From CBDBIG01 sp965205845 [NCBI: bacterium] (lineage in GTDB: Bacteria; SAR324), in NCBI GenBank assembly GCA_965205845.1, contig CBDBIG010000002.1:496001-560000 (forward strand): DNA of 64,000 nucleotides, given 5' to 3'. Each line of letters opens with the position of its first letter. Position 1 is the first letter of the stretch. Below, piece by piece: positions 27,858-37,636 of the stretch. Below the pieces are notes generated by a model. That model ran no database searches. It was not told the DNA's origin and saw only the letters and a program-made list of their open reading frames with translations. The position numbers and the translations under genes are program-made.

Positions 27858-28613
27858 TTACGTGGGGGGTGGGCAAAATCGTGTTTCCAATGCCTGCCAA
27901 ATGGCTGTTTCTATTTTTTGGGTGGTGCCATTGGCATCAATGCGTACAATGCGCTGAGGCTCACGCTGATGTAACGCTGCATATCCTTGGCACACACGTT
28001 GGAAAAAAACCGCGTTTTCGCCATCCCTAAACGAAGCTGGGCGGGTGTTTTGAGTTGGTGCTGCGGCTGGAATTGACGCTGCGGCTGCAATTTCAGCTTT
28101 CTCGCGTGCGTGGCGTCGTGTTGCGGCGGTTTCAGCCGATACATCGAGCCAAAACGTGAGATGAGGGATGCAAAGGGCATGAATTTCTTTTTCAATCCAC
28201 CCTTGCAAAGGCTGGACATCAATGCCCAGACCGTACCCTTGGTAGGCAATGGTCGAATCATGAAAACGATCGCAGATCACCACTTGCCCGTTTTGTAACG
28301 CTGGCATAAGGCGGTGGTGAATGTGCTGCTTGCGTGCAGCCAAAAACAAGAGCAATTCTGTCTGTGGGTGTCGTGCCTCATTCAAGGGATGCTCGCCCAG
28401 CTCCAACAGATCGCGTATTCCCTTCGCAATGGGCGTGCCCCCCGGTTCACATGTTTCGAGCACGTCAAAACCTGCATTCCGCAACCGTTTGGCAAGGATT
28501 CTCGACTGGGTGGTTTTGCCGCTCCCATCGATTCCTTCGAGACTAAGCAAGGCACCCGCCAAGGAGGGCGGCGTATTTGGCTGATTGGTTGTATCAAGAG
28601 AACCCAATTTCAA
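27858..28613 (-). CDS. tmk: thymidylate kinase
   Basis: Tmk phosphorylates dTMP. The P-loop LEGIDGSGKTTQS lies near 25-37, CEPGGTPIAKGIR near 55-67, and DRFHDSTIAYQGYGLG near 115-130. The LID region (~168-205) contains an Ala/Pro-rich insert not seen in most Tmk proteins. The reading frame opens with TTG at 28613, overlapping the stop of the DUF192 gene; there is no Met before the P-loop, so a TTG start is needed. The pair tmk-holB is conserved in many bacteria. Confidence 0.94.
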   Translation of the reverse strand: MKLGSLDTTNQPNTPPSLAGALLSLEGIDGSGKTTQSRILAKRLRNAGFDVLETCEPGGTPIAKGIRDLLELGEHPLNEARHPQTELLLFLAARKQHIHHRLMPALQNGQVVICDRFHDSTIAYQGYGLGIDVQPLQGWIEKEIHALCIPHLTFWLDVSAETAATRRHAREKAEIAAAASIPAAAPTQNTRPASFRDGENAVFFQRVCQGYAALHQREPQRIVRIDANGTTQKIETAIWQALETRFCPPPT

Positions 28614-29137
28614 AACTCCAGCCCAATGGTGTCTCCCACTTTTAGTCCTAGTTGCTTGGCCCGTCCGGCTGCAATTTCCAGCACCAAATTGGCTGCGCGT
28701 GGCGGTTTGTAAACCACCAGTTGGTGGTTGGGTGTATTTTTTGCGGGCGCTGGAACGGCATGCTCAATATGCACCACCCGCCGATTGTCGAGCCAAATAA
28801 TATCTATAGGGCTTAACATACCGCGCATCCAAAAGGCATAACGCTTCTTTTGGGTGTAGACAAAAAGCATCCCAAAATTTTTAGCGATGTGCTCGCGTCC
28901 TGCCAACCCTTTTTGTTGTTCGGGCTTTGTTTGTACCACCTGCAAGCGAAAGCGCTGTGTGTGAATTGTGGCATTAGGCTTGTGGTTTGCGGGAGGTTGC
29001 GTTTGCGTGTTGGGTTTGATGATTGGTTGGCTAAACGCGGGCTGTCCAGCCAGCCAGATGGCGCACAGCCCAAGTACTATGTATTGCAAGCCCACGCGCA
29101 TCCGCTTGAAGTACAGTAAAACCATGGGCATGATCAC
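28610..29137 (-). CDS. exported DUF192 protein
   Basis: 175 residues with an N-terminal hydrophobic signal or anchor (about 14-36, ending PAFSQ). It then has the DUF192 domain: RFRLQVVQTKPEQQKGLAGR, FGMLFVYTQKKRYAFWMRGM, SPIDIIWLDNRRVVHIEHAVP and a final GRAKQLGLKVGDTIGLEF. The family is widespread and exported, with no firm biochemical role. The start overlaps the end of lpxK by 4 nt and its own stop overlaps the tmk start, so it is tightly embedded in the operon. Confidence 0.9.
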   Translation of the reverse strand: MIMPMVLLYFKRMRVGLQYIVLGLCAIWLAGQPAFSQPIIKPNTQTQPPANHKPNATIHTQRFRLQVVQTKPEQQKGLAGREHIAKNFGMLFVYTQKKRYAFWMRGMLSPIDIIWLDNRRVVHIEHAVPAPAKNTPNHQLVVYKPPRAANLVLEIAAGRAKQLGLKVGDTIGLEF

Positions 29138-30228
29138 GTTGTTTGGAGGGCTTTTTTAGAAGAATTGCGTAGAAACTGCGCAAAAAATCGAGAAAAAGCG
29201 GGTTCTACCTCGACATTCATGTGCAAAACCAGCATATTTTCTGGGAGATGCTGACCCCATTGCTGCAATTTTACCGCATCTTTTGCCGTTGTCAGCCAAA
29301 AAGCGCATTCGGGGTTATTTTCAATGGCTTTTGCCAGACGCATTACCTGTGCCTCGGTGTAGGTGTGATGATCTGCTTGCCGCCAAAAATGGGCCACCTT
29401 TGCACCCAAAGTGTAGATGGTCTGCAACACACTGCTTGCATTTGCCACCCCACACACCACCCCCACTTGCGCTTTTTGGAGTTGTTTTAATGCGTGGTGT
29501 CCTTGCCCTTGTAAAGGGCGTAATGCATACGGAACGTAGTGGGCTTGAAACACAGGGATGGACGACAAACCTTTTGTTTTAATCTGTGCCATGGTTTGCG
29601 CTACATGGCCTAGATTGCACTTGGTAAGCACAATAGCATCAGCCCGTTTTAGGGCAGTCGAAGGCTCACGCAGCGAACCCCATGGGAGCAAATGACCGTT
29701 GCCTAGACCGCGCGGACTGTCAATAAGAAGCAAATTTAAATCGCGTTCCATTTGAATATGTTGAAAGCCATCGTCCAACACCAGCAAGTGGGGTGCATCC
29801 CACAGCTGCGCCATACGCGCACTCAAGCTGCGCTTTGCACCGATATAAAAAGGCACCGTAGGGTGCGCTTGGGCCAGCATGGTGGGTTCATCCCCCCAAA
29901 TGGAGGGTGTAGGCGGCCCCTGCCAGGTGGCCATTTTGATGCGATTCACCCGCGATATGCCCTTTTTGCGCCCGTAACCGCGGGTTAAGCAGGCAACGTC
30001 GACTTGCTGCAACCTGCATTGCTGAAGCAAAAAATCGACAAAAGGGGTTTTTCCGCTGCCACCCACCAATAAGCCACCCACCGAAACCACCCGCGGGATC
30101 GCCCGAAATGGCTTGCGCCTGCGCCACACCCACAAGCGCAACCTCACCAAAGTGCCGTAAATTAAGGCTAGCCACGGTGCCCACAGTTTAAACGCAAGCC
30201 AGTGTTTTTGCAATTTGTAGGGTTGCAT
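29134..30228 (-). CDS. lpxK: tetraacyldisaccharide 4'-kinase
   Basis: LpxK phosphorylates the 4' position of the lipid A precursor at the inner membrane. From MQPYKLQ at 30228 the protein is 364 residues: a membrane-associated N-terminal helix, then SVGGLLVGGSGKTPF with the P-loop near 50-63, LTRGYGRK, GDEPTMLAQ and LVLDDGFQHIQMERDLNLLLID, all LpxK hallmarks. A TTG at 30294 would add 22 residues, but that stretch belongs to the repeat unit and encodes the end of the upstream methyltransferase in another frame. Upstream, four extra copies of the gene start lie in a 208-bp tandem array. Confidence 0.95.
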   Translation of the reverse strand: MQPYKLQKHWLAFKLWAPWLALIYGTLVRLRLWVWRRRKPFRAIPRVVSVGGLLVGGSGKTPFVDFLLQQCRLQQVDVACLTRGYGRKKGISRVNRIKMATWQGPPTPSIWGDEPTMLAQAHPTVPFYIGAKRSLSARMAQLWDAPHLLVLDDGFQHIQMERDLNLLLIDSPRGLGNGHLLPWGSLREPSTALKRADAIVLTKCNLGHVAQTMAQIKTKGLSSIPVFQAHYVPYALRPLQGQGHHALKQLQKAQVGVVCGVANASSVLQTIYTLGAKVAHFWRQADHHTYTEAQVMRLAKAIENNPECAFWLTTAKDAVKLQQWGQHLPENMLVLHMNVEVEPAFSRFFAQFLRNSSKKALQTT

Positions 30229-31131
30229 GGGACTTTGGGAAGGGTTCTTATTTTCTATTGGGGTGCTCCCACAACATAGCATATGCCAGCCCAAAGAGCC
30301 TTGCTAATGCAGCGAACATGGCTTTTGCCATGACACCCACAAGCGCAACCTCACCAAAGTGCCGTAAATTAAGGCTAGCCACGGTGCCCACGGTTTAAAC
30401 TCAAAGCCAGTGTTTTTGCAATTTGTAGGGTTGCATGGGACTTTGGGAAGGGTTCTTATTTTCTATTGGGGTGCTCCCACAACATAGCATATGCCAGCCC
30501 AAAGAGCCTTGCTAATGCAGCGAACATGGCTTTTGGCATGACACCCACAAGCGCAACCTCACCAAAGTGCCGTAAATTAAGGCTAGCCATGGTGCCCGCA
30601 GTTTAAACTCAAAGCCAGTGTTTTTGCAATTTGTAGGGTTGCATGGAACTTTGGGAAGGGTTCTTATTTTCTATTGGGGTGCTGCCACAACATAGCATAT
30701 GCCAGCCCAAAGAGCCTTGCTAATGCAGCGAACATGGCTTTTGCCATGACACCCACAAGCGCAACCTCACCAAAGTGCCGTAAATTAAGGCTAGCCATGG
30801 TGCCCACAGTTTAAACGCAAGCCAGTGTTTTTGCAATTTGTAGGGTTGCATGGGACTTTGGGAAGGGTTCTTATTTTCTATTGGGGTGCTCCCACAACAT
30901 AGCATATGCCAGCCCAAAGAGCCTTGCTAATGCAGCGAACATGGCTTTTGCCATGACACCCACAAGCGCAACCTCACCAAAGTGCCGTAAATTAAGGCTA
31001 GCCATGGTGCCCGCAGTTTAAACTCAAAGCCAGTGTTTTTGCAATTTGTAGGGTTGCATGGAACTTTGGGAAGGGTTCTTATTTTCTATTGGGGTGCTGC
31101 CACAACGAGCATATGCCAGCCCAAAGAGCCC
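30229..31131. repeat. 208-bp tandem array (4 extra copies) of the methyltransferase-end/lpxK-start junction
   Basis: The landmark TTGCTAATGCAGCG recurs at 30301, 30509, 30717 and 30924. Each unit contains, on the minus strand, a degenerate end of the methyltransferase gene followed by the lpxK ATG and its first ~33 codons. Units fall into two variants: A-type (CATGGGACTT, GCTCCCAC) and B-type (CATGGAACTT, GCTGCCAC). Reading from lpxK outward the order is A, A, B, A, B, hinting that a two-unit block was itself duplicated. Some copies have a 1-bp difference (period 207 or 208) that shifts the decoy lpxK frame. Confidence 0.95.
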
Positions 31132-31889
31132 TCTAATGCAGCGAACATGGCTTTTGGCATGGCTTTAAACCAAGGTTCAACCTCATATTGAAATTGTATA
31201 TATTTTTCGACAACATAAGGGAAGATATGATCCTGGGTGGTTTGCATGATTTTAAACCCATTGGGTTCAAGGAGTTGATACACCTCTTCTTCACTAAAAG
31301 TATCGGCAATGGGTACGCCAAACTGTGCTTCCGGTTGGTCGAGGCCAGCATCGATCATGATCGCTTTCCATGAATGGCGGGCATAAAGCATGATGCGGAG
31401 TTCGCCATTGGGGTGGATGACTTTGCGTATTTCACGAATTACCGCATCAGGGTGTGGAGTATGATGAATGACACCAAAAGAATAGACGAGGTCGCAGGAA
31501 TTGGCGGGGAAATTCTCAGAAAGCGTTTCTGCATTCACATTTTGGATGCTTCCTTGAAGCTTAAAAATTTCAAACCTTTTTTGTGCAAGTTTGATACTCT
31601 CCTTCGAGAGATCAATGCCATGGTAGTTTGCGCCGGCACGCGCAAAATTGACCGCGTCCGTACCCATCCCGCAGCCTACTTCAAGTACGTACTTACCGTT
31701 CCATCGCTCAAACTGTGCAAACCGGGGAATGTGAGGCTCCACAAAATATTTCCGTTTCTCAACCTCATCAAAATAGGCTTTTGTCCCCATGGGTTGCTGT
31801 GAGTGCCGAACGTTGCACGGGCGTGAATCCCAAAAATTGCGCACACTCTCAATGGAGGGGCGTGGAGTCGTTTTTTTGGCGGAATGCAT
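31086..31889 (-). CDS. class I SAM-dependent methyltransferase
   Basis: From the ATG at 31889 this is a 267-residue protein beginning MHSAKKTTPRPSIESV. NFWDSRPCNVRHS near the N-terminus, motif I VLEVGCGMGTDAVNFARAG, ANYHGIDLSKESIKLAQ and the LVYSFGVIHHTPHPD segment mark a UbiE/COQ5-like small-molecule methyltransferase fold. The substrate is unknown. It is divergent from the Gfo/Idh-type oxidoreductase, and a sugar-modification pairing is possible. Its 3' end (FAALEGSLGWHMLVVAAPQ) lies in the last unit of the 208-bp array, so downstream orphan copies of the end precede lpxK. Confidence 0.82.
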   Translation of the reverse strand: MHSAKKTTPRPSIESVRNFWDSRPCNVRHSQQPMGTKAYFDEVEKRKYFVEPHIPRFAQFERWNGKYVLEVGCGMGTDAVNFARAGANYHGIDLSKESIKLAQKRFEIFKLQGSIQNVNAETLSENFPANSCDLVYSFGVIHHTPHPDAVIREIRKVIHPNGELRIMLYARHSWKAIMIDAGLDQPEAQFGVPIADTFSEEEVYQLLEPNGFKIMQTTQDHIFPYVVEKYIQFQYEVEPWFKAMPKAMFAALEGSLGWHMLVVAAPQ

Positions 31890-32066
31890 GCTAAAAATAC
31901 CTGCTTTTTTGTTGTGGCGTATGCAAGAACCATTGTCCACTGAAGAGCGGATGGCAGTACACGAGCACGCGTGAAAAAAACGTGCGGTCCAATAGCGGTA
32001 CACCAAATACGCACATTTGGAAAGCCTATTTTACGTTCATCAGTTAAGAAAAAAAGGCCTCATCCC

Positions 32067-33144
32067 ATGGCTATCAAGCAAGTACGCATCGGCATTTTAG
32101 GTGCTGGCAGCATTTTTCGGAGTCGTCATTTGCCTAATTTAAAAACCCTACCCGAGGCCAAAGTGGTGGTGGTATGCAATCGCAGTGTGGTCTCTTCAAA
32201 CAAAATTGCCAGTGAATACGGGATTGAAGAGGTGGCAAAAAGCCCTGAGGCAGTGATTGAGCGCGAGGATTTAGACGCCATTATGATTGGCGCCCAACCG
32301 TACATGCACTGTGAATGGAGCGCTGCCGTATTAAAAGCAAGGAAGCATTTGTTTTGTCAGGCCCGCATGGCACGCAACCTTCAAGAAGCCCGTAAAATGC
32401 AGCAAATATCTCACATGTACCCTGGGCAAGTCAGCATGCTTTGCCCTGCCCCACATGTGATGCCTGCCCAGGAATGGGTGCGCCAGCACATCGCAAAAGG
32501 TGCCTTGGGGCAGTTGCGTTTGGTGCGCGTACACCACCTTTCTGATGCTGCTTTAAACCCCCAAGCCCCATGGCATTGGCGGATGGATCGCGCGATCTCA
32601 GGGTATAACACCCTTGCGTTGGGCATGTTTAGCGAAATTATGCACCACTGGGTCGGCAAAGCACGCACCGTTAGTGCATCGGCAGTGGGTTTTACACAAC
32701 AACGCCTTGATGCCAATCAACAAATGCAAAAAACCGACATACCTTGAGTCTGTGGTGGTAACGGGGGTGCTCGAAAACGGAGCGCAGTATGTGTACAATT
32801 TTTCCGCACTGGCACCTTCAGCACCCGCAAATGGGATTGAAATTTATGGGGATGAGGCCTGCTTGTTTTACGCTTTAGACACCCATCAGGTACGCATCGC
32901 CAAGGTCGACAAAAGCCGCCGTGTACGCGTGGGGCAAACAAAGCCTGGGTTGGCGGCAAAAGTGGTCGAAATTCCCGTGAACATGCAAGGGCACTGGCAG
33001 GTTGAAAAGCAGTTTTTAAATGCTATTTTGGATTCTGGCAAGGTATTTCCTAATTTTAATGATGGGGTTGATTATATGGAATTTACCGAAGCTGCGTTGC
33101 GCGCAGCACACGAGGGCAAGGTCTATACCTTGCCCTTGCCATAG
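32067..33144 (+). pseudogene. Gfo/Idh/MocA-type oxidoreductase, split by a frameshift at an A6 tract
   Basis: The first part (32067-32747) begins MAIKQVRIGILGAGSIFRSR with the Rossmann GxGxxF pattern and continues through VVVCNRSVVSSNKIASEYG. It includes KARKHLFCQARMARN, where the usual EKP is replaced by QAR. It then stops at TGA just after ATGCAAAAAACC. The sequence continues in the +1 frame as YLESVVVTGVLENGAQYVYNF to LPLP at 33144, completing a normal C-terminal domain. Removing one A from the A6 run would restore one 358-codon frame. It may be a sequencing error, a phase-variable tract or a real disruption. NAD-dependent sugar oxidoreductase is the family role; substrate unknown. Confidence 0.8.
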
Positions 33145-33415
33145 CAATAAGACCACAATGGGTGCTTGCCTCTATTATTCAATCAGGCCAGTGCCATTTT
33201 TTGTGTTGTCTTCAGCAATAAGACCACAATGGGTGCTTGCCTCTATTATTCAATCAGGCCAGTGCCATTTTTTGTGTTGTCTTCAGCAATAAGACCACAA
33301 TGGGTGCTTGCCTCTATTATTCAATCAGGCCAGTGCCATTTTTTGTGTTGTCTTCAGCAATAAGACCACAATGGGTGCTTGCCTCTATATTCAATCAGGC
33401 CAGTGCCATTTTTCG
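33143..33415. repeat. 71-bp tandem repeat (four copies) upstream of metH
   Basis: AGCAATAAGACCACAATGGG recurs at 33143, 33214, 33285 and 33356. The first three copies appear identical; the fourth has a 3-bp loss and is truncated. The first begins at the last codons of the oxidoreductase gene. Open frames seen through it are a by-product of the repetition. It occupies most of the metH leader. Confidence 0.97.
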
Positions 33416-33478
33416 GATCGCATATTTTTCTCGGAAATAACCCTTCGTTTCAAAAACTAAGGAAGGTGTCTCTTTAAT

Positions 33479-36400
33479 ATGGTTTTAAGCATGGCTAAAA
33501 CCCTTTCACAACGTGGACAACAGCTCGTCGAATTGCTAGAAACGCGCATTTTGGTGCTCGATGGCGCGACGGGAACCTATTTACAAGACCTTAACCTGAC
33601 AGCAAAAGACTTTGGTGGGGAAGAACTGGAGGGATGTAATGAAAATTTGTGTCTGACACGCCCCGCCATTATTCAAGCCATGCACAAAAACTATCTGCTG
33701 GCAGGAGCGGATATTGTAGAAACCAACACCTTTGGTGCCACGCCTTTGGTATTGGATGAATACGGTTTGGGCAAAAGAGCCCATCAGATCAACAAGCAAG
33801 CAGCCCAACTGGCACGGGCTGCCTGTGAAGAAGTAAGTAGTCCCGACAAGCCACGCTTTGTGGCGGGGTCCTTAGGGCCTACCACCAAAGCCATTACCGT
33901 TACCGGTGGGGTGACGTTTGAGACCCTGGAAGAAAATTTTTATATCCAAGCCTTAGGTCTGATTGAAGGTGGGGTCGATTATTTGTTGCTGGAAACCGTG
34001 CAAGATACCCGCAATGTGAAAGCGGCGATGAATGGGGTTGCCAAAGCACAAGCCGAAATGCAAAGCCATTTGCCCATCGCCATTTCGTGCACCATTGAAC
34101 CAATGGGGACCATGCTGGCAGGCCAAGGCGTGGAATCGTTTTATACCAGTGTGATGCACCACGATTTGCTGTATGTGGGGATGAATTGTGCAACAGGCCC
34201 TGCTTTTATGACCGACCACATTCGCTCTTTGGCGGCGATTGCCAAAACCCGGACCGCCGTAATTCCCAATGCGGGTTTGCCTGATGAAGACGGGATTTAC
34301 CTTGAATCTCCCAGCATGATGGAAAACGTGCTCCGCCGTTTTGTTGACGCTGGTTGGGTGAATGTGATTGGTGGCTGTTGTGGGACCACTCCAGAATATA
34401 CCCGGAGATTTAGCGATTTAGCCCAAAATGGAAACCCACGCACTATCCCCACTTACCAGCGGAGCATGCTGAGCGGCGTTGATTTTTTAGAAGTTGAGGA
34501 TGAAAACCGCCCTATTTTGGTGGGAGAACGCACCAATGCAGTGGGGAGTCGTAAGTTTAAGCGTTTAATTAGCGAAGAAAAATACGAAGAATCGAGCGAG
34601 ATTGCAAGGCGTCAGGTCCTTGGTGGGGCTCAGGTGATTGATGTTAATTTGGCCAATCCAGACCGCGATGAAGTGCAAGACATGCAGCAATTTTTGACAC
34701 ATCTCATTCAAAAAGTGCGCGTCCCCCTCATGATTGACTCGACCGATGCAGCGGTGATCAAAGAAGCACTCCCTTACTCTCAAGGTAAAGCCATCATTAA
34801 CTCGGTAAACCTCGAAAACGGTGAAGAACGCTTTGAAGAAGTGGTGCCCTTAGCATTGAAATATGGAGCAGCACTGGTCGTGGGGACCATTGATGAAGAC
34901 CTTCAACAAAGCATGGCCATTACGCGCCAGCGAAAATTGGAGGTTGCCAAGCGCTCCCATCAGCTGCTCACCCAAAAATATGGCGTCGAAGAAGAAGATT
35001 TGTACTTCGATCCGCTGGTTTTTCCTTGTGCCACAGGCGATAAAAACTATCTTGGTTCTGCTGCAGAGACGATCGAGGGGGTTGGCCTGATTAAGCACCA
35101 TTTGCCCCGCTGTAAAACCGTTTTGGGCATCAGCAATGTCAGTTTTGGCTTGCCCCTGGCGGGGCGAGAAGTACTCAACGCCGTGTTTTTAAACCACTGT
35201 GTCGAGGCGGGTTTAGACCTTGCCATTGTCAACACAGAAATGCTGCGTCGCTATAGTTCTCTTGCAAAAGAGGAAATTGAATTGGCAGATAATTTGTTGT
35301 TTAACCGTGGGGAAGACGCAATTGCTTTGTTTGCCGCCCATTATCGCGGTAAATCTGTGAGCGAACAAGCCACTCCGCTGGCCACCATGAGCCTTGATGA
35401 GCGCCTTGGGTACTATATTCTTGCGGGTTCAAAAGATGGTCTGGTAGACGACCTCAAGGTCGCGTTAAAGGAGCGTGCCCCTTTAGAAGTGATTAACGGC
35501 CCGTTAATGGCTGGAATGGCAGAAGTAGGTAGGTTGTTTAACGACAATAAAATGATTGTTGCAGAAGTGCTCCAAAGCGCAGAAGCCATGAAAGCCGCGG
35601 TGGGCTTTTTGGAGACCTTTATGGAGCGCAATGAAAGTGCCAGCAAGGGCAAAATGCTGCTGGCCACCGTCAAAGGCGATGTGCATGATATCGGCAAAAA
35701 TTTGGTTGAAATTATTTTTAGCAACAATGGCTATCAGGTGGTGAATTTAGGCATTAAATGCCCCCCTGAACAACTCATTTCTGCTTGGAATGAGCACCAA
35801 ACCGATTTGATTGGTCTCTCGGGTTTGTTGGTGAAATCTGCCCAACAGATGGTGATTACGGCAGAAGACCTCCATTCTGCAGGGGTGAACGTACCTATTT
35901 TGGTGGGTGGCGCAGCCCTTAGCCGTAACTTTGCCTTAAGGCGGATTGGGCCAGCCTATGGCAAAGATGGGATGGTGGTTTATGCCAGCGATGCCATGAG
36001 TGGCTTGGATTTGGCCAACCGCTTAATGGCACCCGAAAAACGTCAAGCACTCCGCGAAGAACTGGCGCAAGAAGCGATTCGCTTGGGTGCCAAAGAAAGC
36101 GCGATCAAGGTGCGCATGAGCAAACCCATCACTACGGTCCGCTCAAACAAGGTGCGCATTGACATTCCCATTCCGACAGTACCAGATACCAAACAACACA
36201 CCTTGCAGCAACTTCATTTGGATGAGATATGGCAGTATTTAAACCCTGAAATGCTCTATGGAAAACACCTTGGTTTGCGGGGTTCGGCGAAACGTTTGCT
36301 GGCCCAAGGGGATGAAAAGGCGTTGCAGTTACAAAAGGTGGTGCACGAGGTACAGTCCATTTGCCGTCGAGGAAAGATGGCCCCGCGCGCCACCTGGCAG

Positions 36401-36982
36401 TTTTTTCCATCTTCCAGCGAAGGCAACACCCTCAATTTGCTTGATGAAGCAGGGGAGAAAACGCTCCAGACCTTTAGGTTTCCACGCCAGCAAAAGGAGG
36501 CGGGGTTATGCTTGGCGGACTTTGTTCTGCCAAGGCAACTCAACCAACCCGACCATGTGGCCATGTTTGTTACCACGGCAGGAGAAGGGGTGCGCGAACT
36601 GGCAGAAAAATGGAAAAATGAAGGGGCATACCTGCGCAGTCACGTGCTCCAAGCCTTGGCTTTGGAAACTGCAGAGGCCGCAGCAGAGTGGATGCACACC
36701 AAAATTCGCGAAATGTGGGGTTGCGCTGATGATGCCAAGATGACCATGCGTCAGCGTTTTGCAGGGCGTTATCGCGGGGCGCGTTATTCTTTTGGCTACC
36801 CAGCATGTCCTGAGTTGGAAAACCAAGAAGGCCTATTTAGGATGCTCACCCCCACCCAAATTGGCGTCGAACTCACCGACGGCTTTATGATGGAACCCGA
36901 GGCCTCTGTATCTGCATTGGTGTTTCATCATCCTGATGCAAAATATTTCTCGGTAGGCCCCGGGAGGCTAGCAGATATCTAG
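33479..36982 (+). CDS. metH: cobalamin-dependent methionine synthase
   Basis: MetH transfers methyl from methyltetrahydrofolate to homocysteine via cobalamin. All modules are visible in 1167 residues. The homocysteine domain (~10-320) has a zinc-binding MNCATGPAF and GGCCGTTPE. The pterin domain (~345-615) starts near ILVGERTNAVGSRKFK. The cobalamin cap and B12 domain (~640-880) has DVHDIGKN with the axial His near 736. The activation domain (~905-1167) has RYSFGYPACPELENQ and VSALVFHHPDAKYFSVG. AAGGAAGGTG upstream favours the first ATG; a second lies four codons in. The leader contains four 71-bp repeats. No cobalamin or SAM riboswitch was recognised. Confidence 0.97.
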   Translation: MVLSMAKTLSQRGQQLVELLETRILVLDGATGTYLQDLNLTAKDFGGEELEGCNENLCLTRPAIIQAMHKNYLLAGADIVETNTFGATPLVLDEYGLGKRAHQINKQAAQLARAACEEVSSPDKPRFVAGSLGPTTKAITVTGGVTFETLEENFYIQALGLIEGGVDYLLLETVQDTRNVKAAMNGVAKAQAEMQSHLPIAISCTIEPMGTMLAGQGVESFYTSVMHHDLLYVGMNCATGPAFMTDHIRSLAAIAKTRTAVIPNAGLPDEDGIYLESPSMMENVLRRFVDAGWVNVIGGCCGTTPEYTRRFSDLAQNGNPRTIPTYQRSMLSGVDFLEVEDENRPILVGERTNAVGSRKFKRLISEEKYEESSEIARRQVLGGAQVIDVNLANPDRDEVQDMQQFLTHLIQKVRVPLMIDSTDAAVIKEALPYSQGKAIINSVNLENGEERFEEVVPLALKYGAALVVGTIDEDLQQSMAITRQRKLEVAKRSHQLLTQKYGVEEEDLYFDPLVFPCATGDKNYLGSAAETIEGVGLIKHHLPRCKTVLGISNVSFGLPLAGREVLNAVFLNHCVEAGLDLAIVNTEMLRRYSSLAKEEIELADNLLFNRGEDAIALFAAHYRGKSVSEQATPLATMSLDERLGYYILAGSKDGLVDDLKVALKERAPLEVINGPLMAGMAEVGRLFNDNKMIVAEVLQSAEAMKAAVGFLETFMERNESASKGKMLLATVKGDVHDIGKNLVEIIFSNNGYQVVNLGIKCPPEQLISAWNEHQTDLIGLSGLLVKSAQQMVITAEDLHSAGVNVPILVGGAALSRNFALRRIGPAYGKDGMVVYASDAMSGLDLANRLMAPEKRQALREELAQEAIRLGAKESAIKVRMSKPITTVRSNKVRIDIPIPTVPDTKQHTLQQLHLDEIWQYLNPEMLYGKHLGLRGSAKRLLAQGDEKALQLQKVVHEVQSICRRGKMAPRATWQFFPSSSEGNTLNLLDEAGEKTLQTFRFPRQQKEAGLCLADFVLPRQLNQPDHVAMFVTTAGEGVRELAEKWKNEGAYLRSHVLQALALETAEAAAEWMHTKIREMWGCADDAKMTMRQRFAGRYRGARYSFGYPACPELENQEGLFRMLTPTQIGVELTDGFMMEPEASVSALVFHHPDAKYFSVGPGRLADI

Positions 36983-37636
36983 CCCTTTTCTAAGCAAACA
37001 TGTGGCCATTCTCCCCATCATCTTACCCCGCCTTTTTTTGTTTTATCGTTTTTACCCAAGGCTGGGCTAAGGGGTAAATGTCCTTTTACACTTCTCGTGT
37101 TTATTCGTTAGAAACGAAGTGTGCTTGCTTGGCGTAGACACTAGCGACAAAAAAAAGCGCGTAAAACATGAGCCCTAAAAATACCCCAATTTATGCTCCG
37201 AAAAAATGCAACACCTTGCTAAGGGCATTACCCCCCCGAAGGTAGCGCAGGCAAAAATCCTCTCCTCAGGGCATTGCTTTTGTTGCTACCCGCTAGCGGG
37301 TACCTGGGTGCACCCCACTTTGCCGTCTCTGGTTTAATCGGTTTTGCCGCGGCCTGGGCCTTTACGGGAAAAAAAGGTTTGCCTTTCTCGATGGTTTTAG
37401 ATAGAGGTGGCGTATAAGGAAGTTTCAAATGCGAGGCTAGCATGGGTATTTTCCCACGATTAGGGTGCTCTTGGCGGGGGGTTTTTGGATTCCCGCGCTT
37501 GCGGCCGTTTTTGGCGTTTTTTTTGCGCAAAAATCGAGCGTGGCGTGTTTATCAAGTGGAATTGAGATTGCGCTCTCGTATTCGTTACCATGTAAAGAAG
37601 ATCTATCAGACTGTTATAAGGAGTTATTCTTAAAGT
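36983..37636. other. 654-bp non-coding region between metH and the binding-protein gene
   Basis: No supported gene. A minus-strand 100-codon frame (37228-37530) is very Lys/Pro-rich without family pattern and is not called. It contains one perfect 16-bp palindrome (listed) and the leader of the downstream gene, with AAGGAG at about 37619 as its ribosome binding site. Confidence 0.6.
37287..37302. promoter_or_regulatory. perfect 16-bp palindrome
   Basis: TACCCGCTAGCGGGTA is its own reverse complement. It lies about 335 bp upstream of the binding-protein gene. It could be an operator for a dimeric regulator; no second copy was noticed in the window. Confidence 0.35.

Noticed and set aside
33143-33440. 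Overlapping ORFs encoding repeated MPLLFNQASAIF-type peptides
   Set aside because: They arise only because the 71-bp unit is open in one frame; no start signals or homology.
33143-33478. SAM or cobalamin riboswitch before metH
   Set aside because: I looked for the conserved cores and did not see them; the leader is dominated by the 71-bp repeat.
37228-37530. 100-codon Lys/Pro-rich minus-strand ORF
   Set aside because: Low-complexity composition, no ribosome site and no family pattern.
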